NCBI RefSeq assembly: GCF_008692035.1
Contig: NZ_VTFG01000001.1
Location: forward strand, 930,001 to 994,000
Reading direction: 5' to 3'
Length of the DNA stretch: 64,000 nt
Source of the DNA: Pseudomonas marginalis
GTDB taxonomy: Bacteria > Pseudomonadota > Gammaproteobacteria > Pseudomonadales > Pseudomonadaceae
Shown: positions 63,736-64,000 of the stretch, piece after piece
Numbering within the stretch: the first letter of the stretch is position 1
Layout of the letters: each line of letters starts with the position of its first letter
The notes under the pieces: generated by a model
The model's input: the letters and a program-made list of their open reading frames with translations, nothing else
The model's database searches: none
What the model was told of the DNA's origin: nothing
Made by a program: the position numbers and the translations under genes

Positions 63736-64000
63736 ACACACCGGCTTGCACCAGCATGTCAACCAGCGCTTCAGGCCAGACCGTTTCCTCGGTGGCACGC
63801 AACGCCTGAGCCGACCACCAATGATGGTCCGCCATCACCTGGGTCTCTTCCAGGGTCCATGCGGCCCTGGACAGTTCGGTGCTGGCGGTGTGCACTACAA
63901 AGTAATGCTCGACGGCCGACACCGTTTCACCGCTGGGCAGCATCAGCGCAAACCGGCGCTCGGCGATAGGCGCGGCAACGGCCTGCACCTGGATACCGGT
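63725..64000 (-). CDS. NUDIX-type hydrolase, 5' end outside window
   Basis: The frame is open to the window edge; about 91 residues of the C-terminal half are present. AAWTLEETQVMADHHWW and ETVWPEALVDML resemble the C-terminus of NUDIX hydrolases that follow the Nudix box, which would lie outside the window. Family is moderately sure; substrate unknown. Confidence 0.65.
   Translation of the reverse strand, partial: TGIQVQAVAAPIAERRFALMLPSGETVSAVEHYFVVHTASTELSRAAWTLEETQVMADHHWWSAQALRATEETVWPEALVDMLVQAGVFSA

Overview
The window looks like a piece of a Pseudomonas chromosome, most likely from the P. fluorescens group. The evidence is the GC-rich coding sequence, the malQ-treY-DUF2934-glgX gene order, an Aer aerotaxis receptor of the usual Pseudomonas length, and the GTGGGAG...CTCCCAC type REP hairpins between genes. 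There is no tRNA, rRNA, CRISPR array, prophage or intact insertion sequence. Gene functions are inferred from protein motifs read by eye; no search was run.

Layout. (1) 1-6.9 kb: glycogen/trehalose genes (malQ cut by the window edge, treY, a DUF2934 protein, glgX). (2) 6.9-10.8 kb: tightly coupled acyl-CoA-dehydrogenase-like, PIG-L deacetylase, NodS-like methyltransferase and GT2 genes, then a second PIG-L gene with a degraded active site behind a highly structured leader. (3) 10.9-19.1 kb: an autotransporter, a CycA-like permease with an acetylpolyamine-amidohydrolase-like enzyme and a divergent Lrp regulator, and a Fur-box TonB receptor. (4) 19.3-22.9 kb: a chemoreceptor with a FliA promoter, an OmpA-like protein and a secreted protein.

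(5) 23.0-29.6 kb is the most unusual region. Two paralogous regulator/sensor pairs lie in inverted orientation around two small lipoprotein genes: a NarL-type regulator convergent with a membrane hybrid kinase, and a NarL-type regulator divergent from a second hybrid kinase. The kinases share an almost identical core as DNA, which suggests gene conversion. One regulator carries Glu in place of the phospho-acceptor Asp. Similar 18-22 bp palindromes lie before regulator 1 and between the lipoprotein genes. A 60-residue secreted peptide gene follows kinase 2.

(6) 29.7-34.5 kb: accessory genes, including a deletion scar that joins the C-terminal halves of a RidA gene and a LysR gene. (7) 34.5-38.7 kb: a DUF1656-HlyD-FUSC efflux operon with a divergent AraC regulator. 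(8) 38.7-45.3 kb: a two-PAS chemoreceptor (FliA promoter), an epimerase-AraC operon, and small transporters and enzymes. (9) 45.3-51.1 kb: a 237-bp tandem duplication of REP sequence, an orphan allophanate hydrolase with a GntR regulator, and reverse-transsulfuration genes. (10) 51.1-64 kb: an OsmC-YcaO fusion, a diguanylate cyclase, Aer, several transporters, a saccharopine-dehydrogenase-like protein, a large secreted protein, an isochorismatase-like protein and a partial NUDIX gene.

The parts with the clearest joint logic are the sugar pathway (glycogen debranching feeding trehalose synthesis), the three chemoreceptors under flagellar sigma-28 promoters, and the mirrored two-component locus, which reads as a sensing and output module not matched to any system I know.
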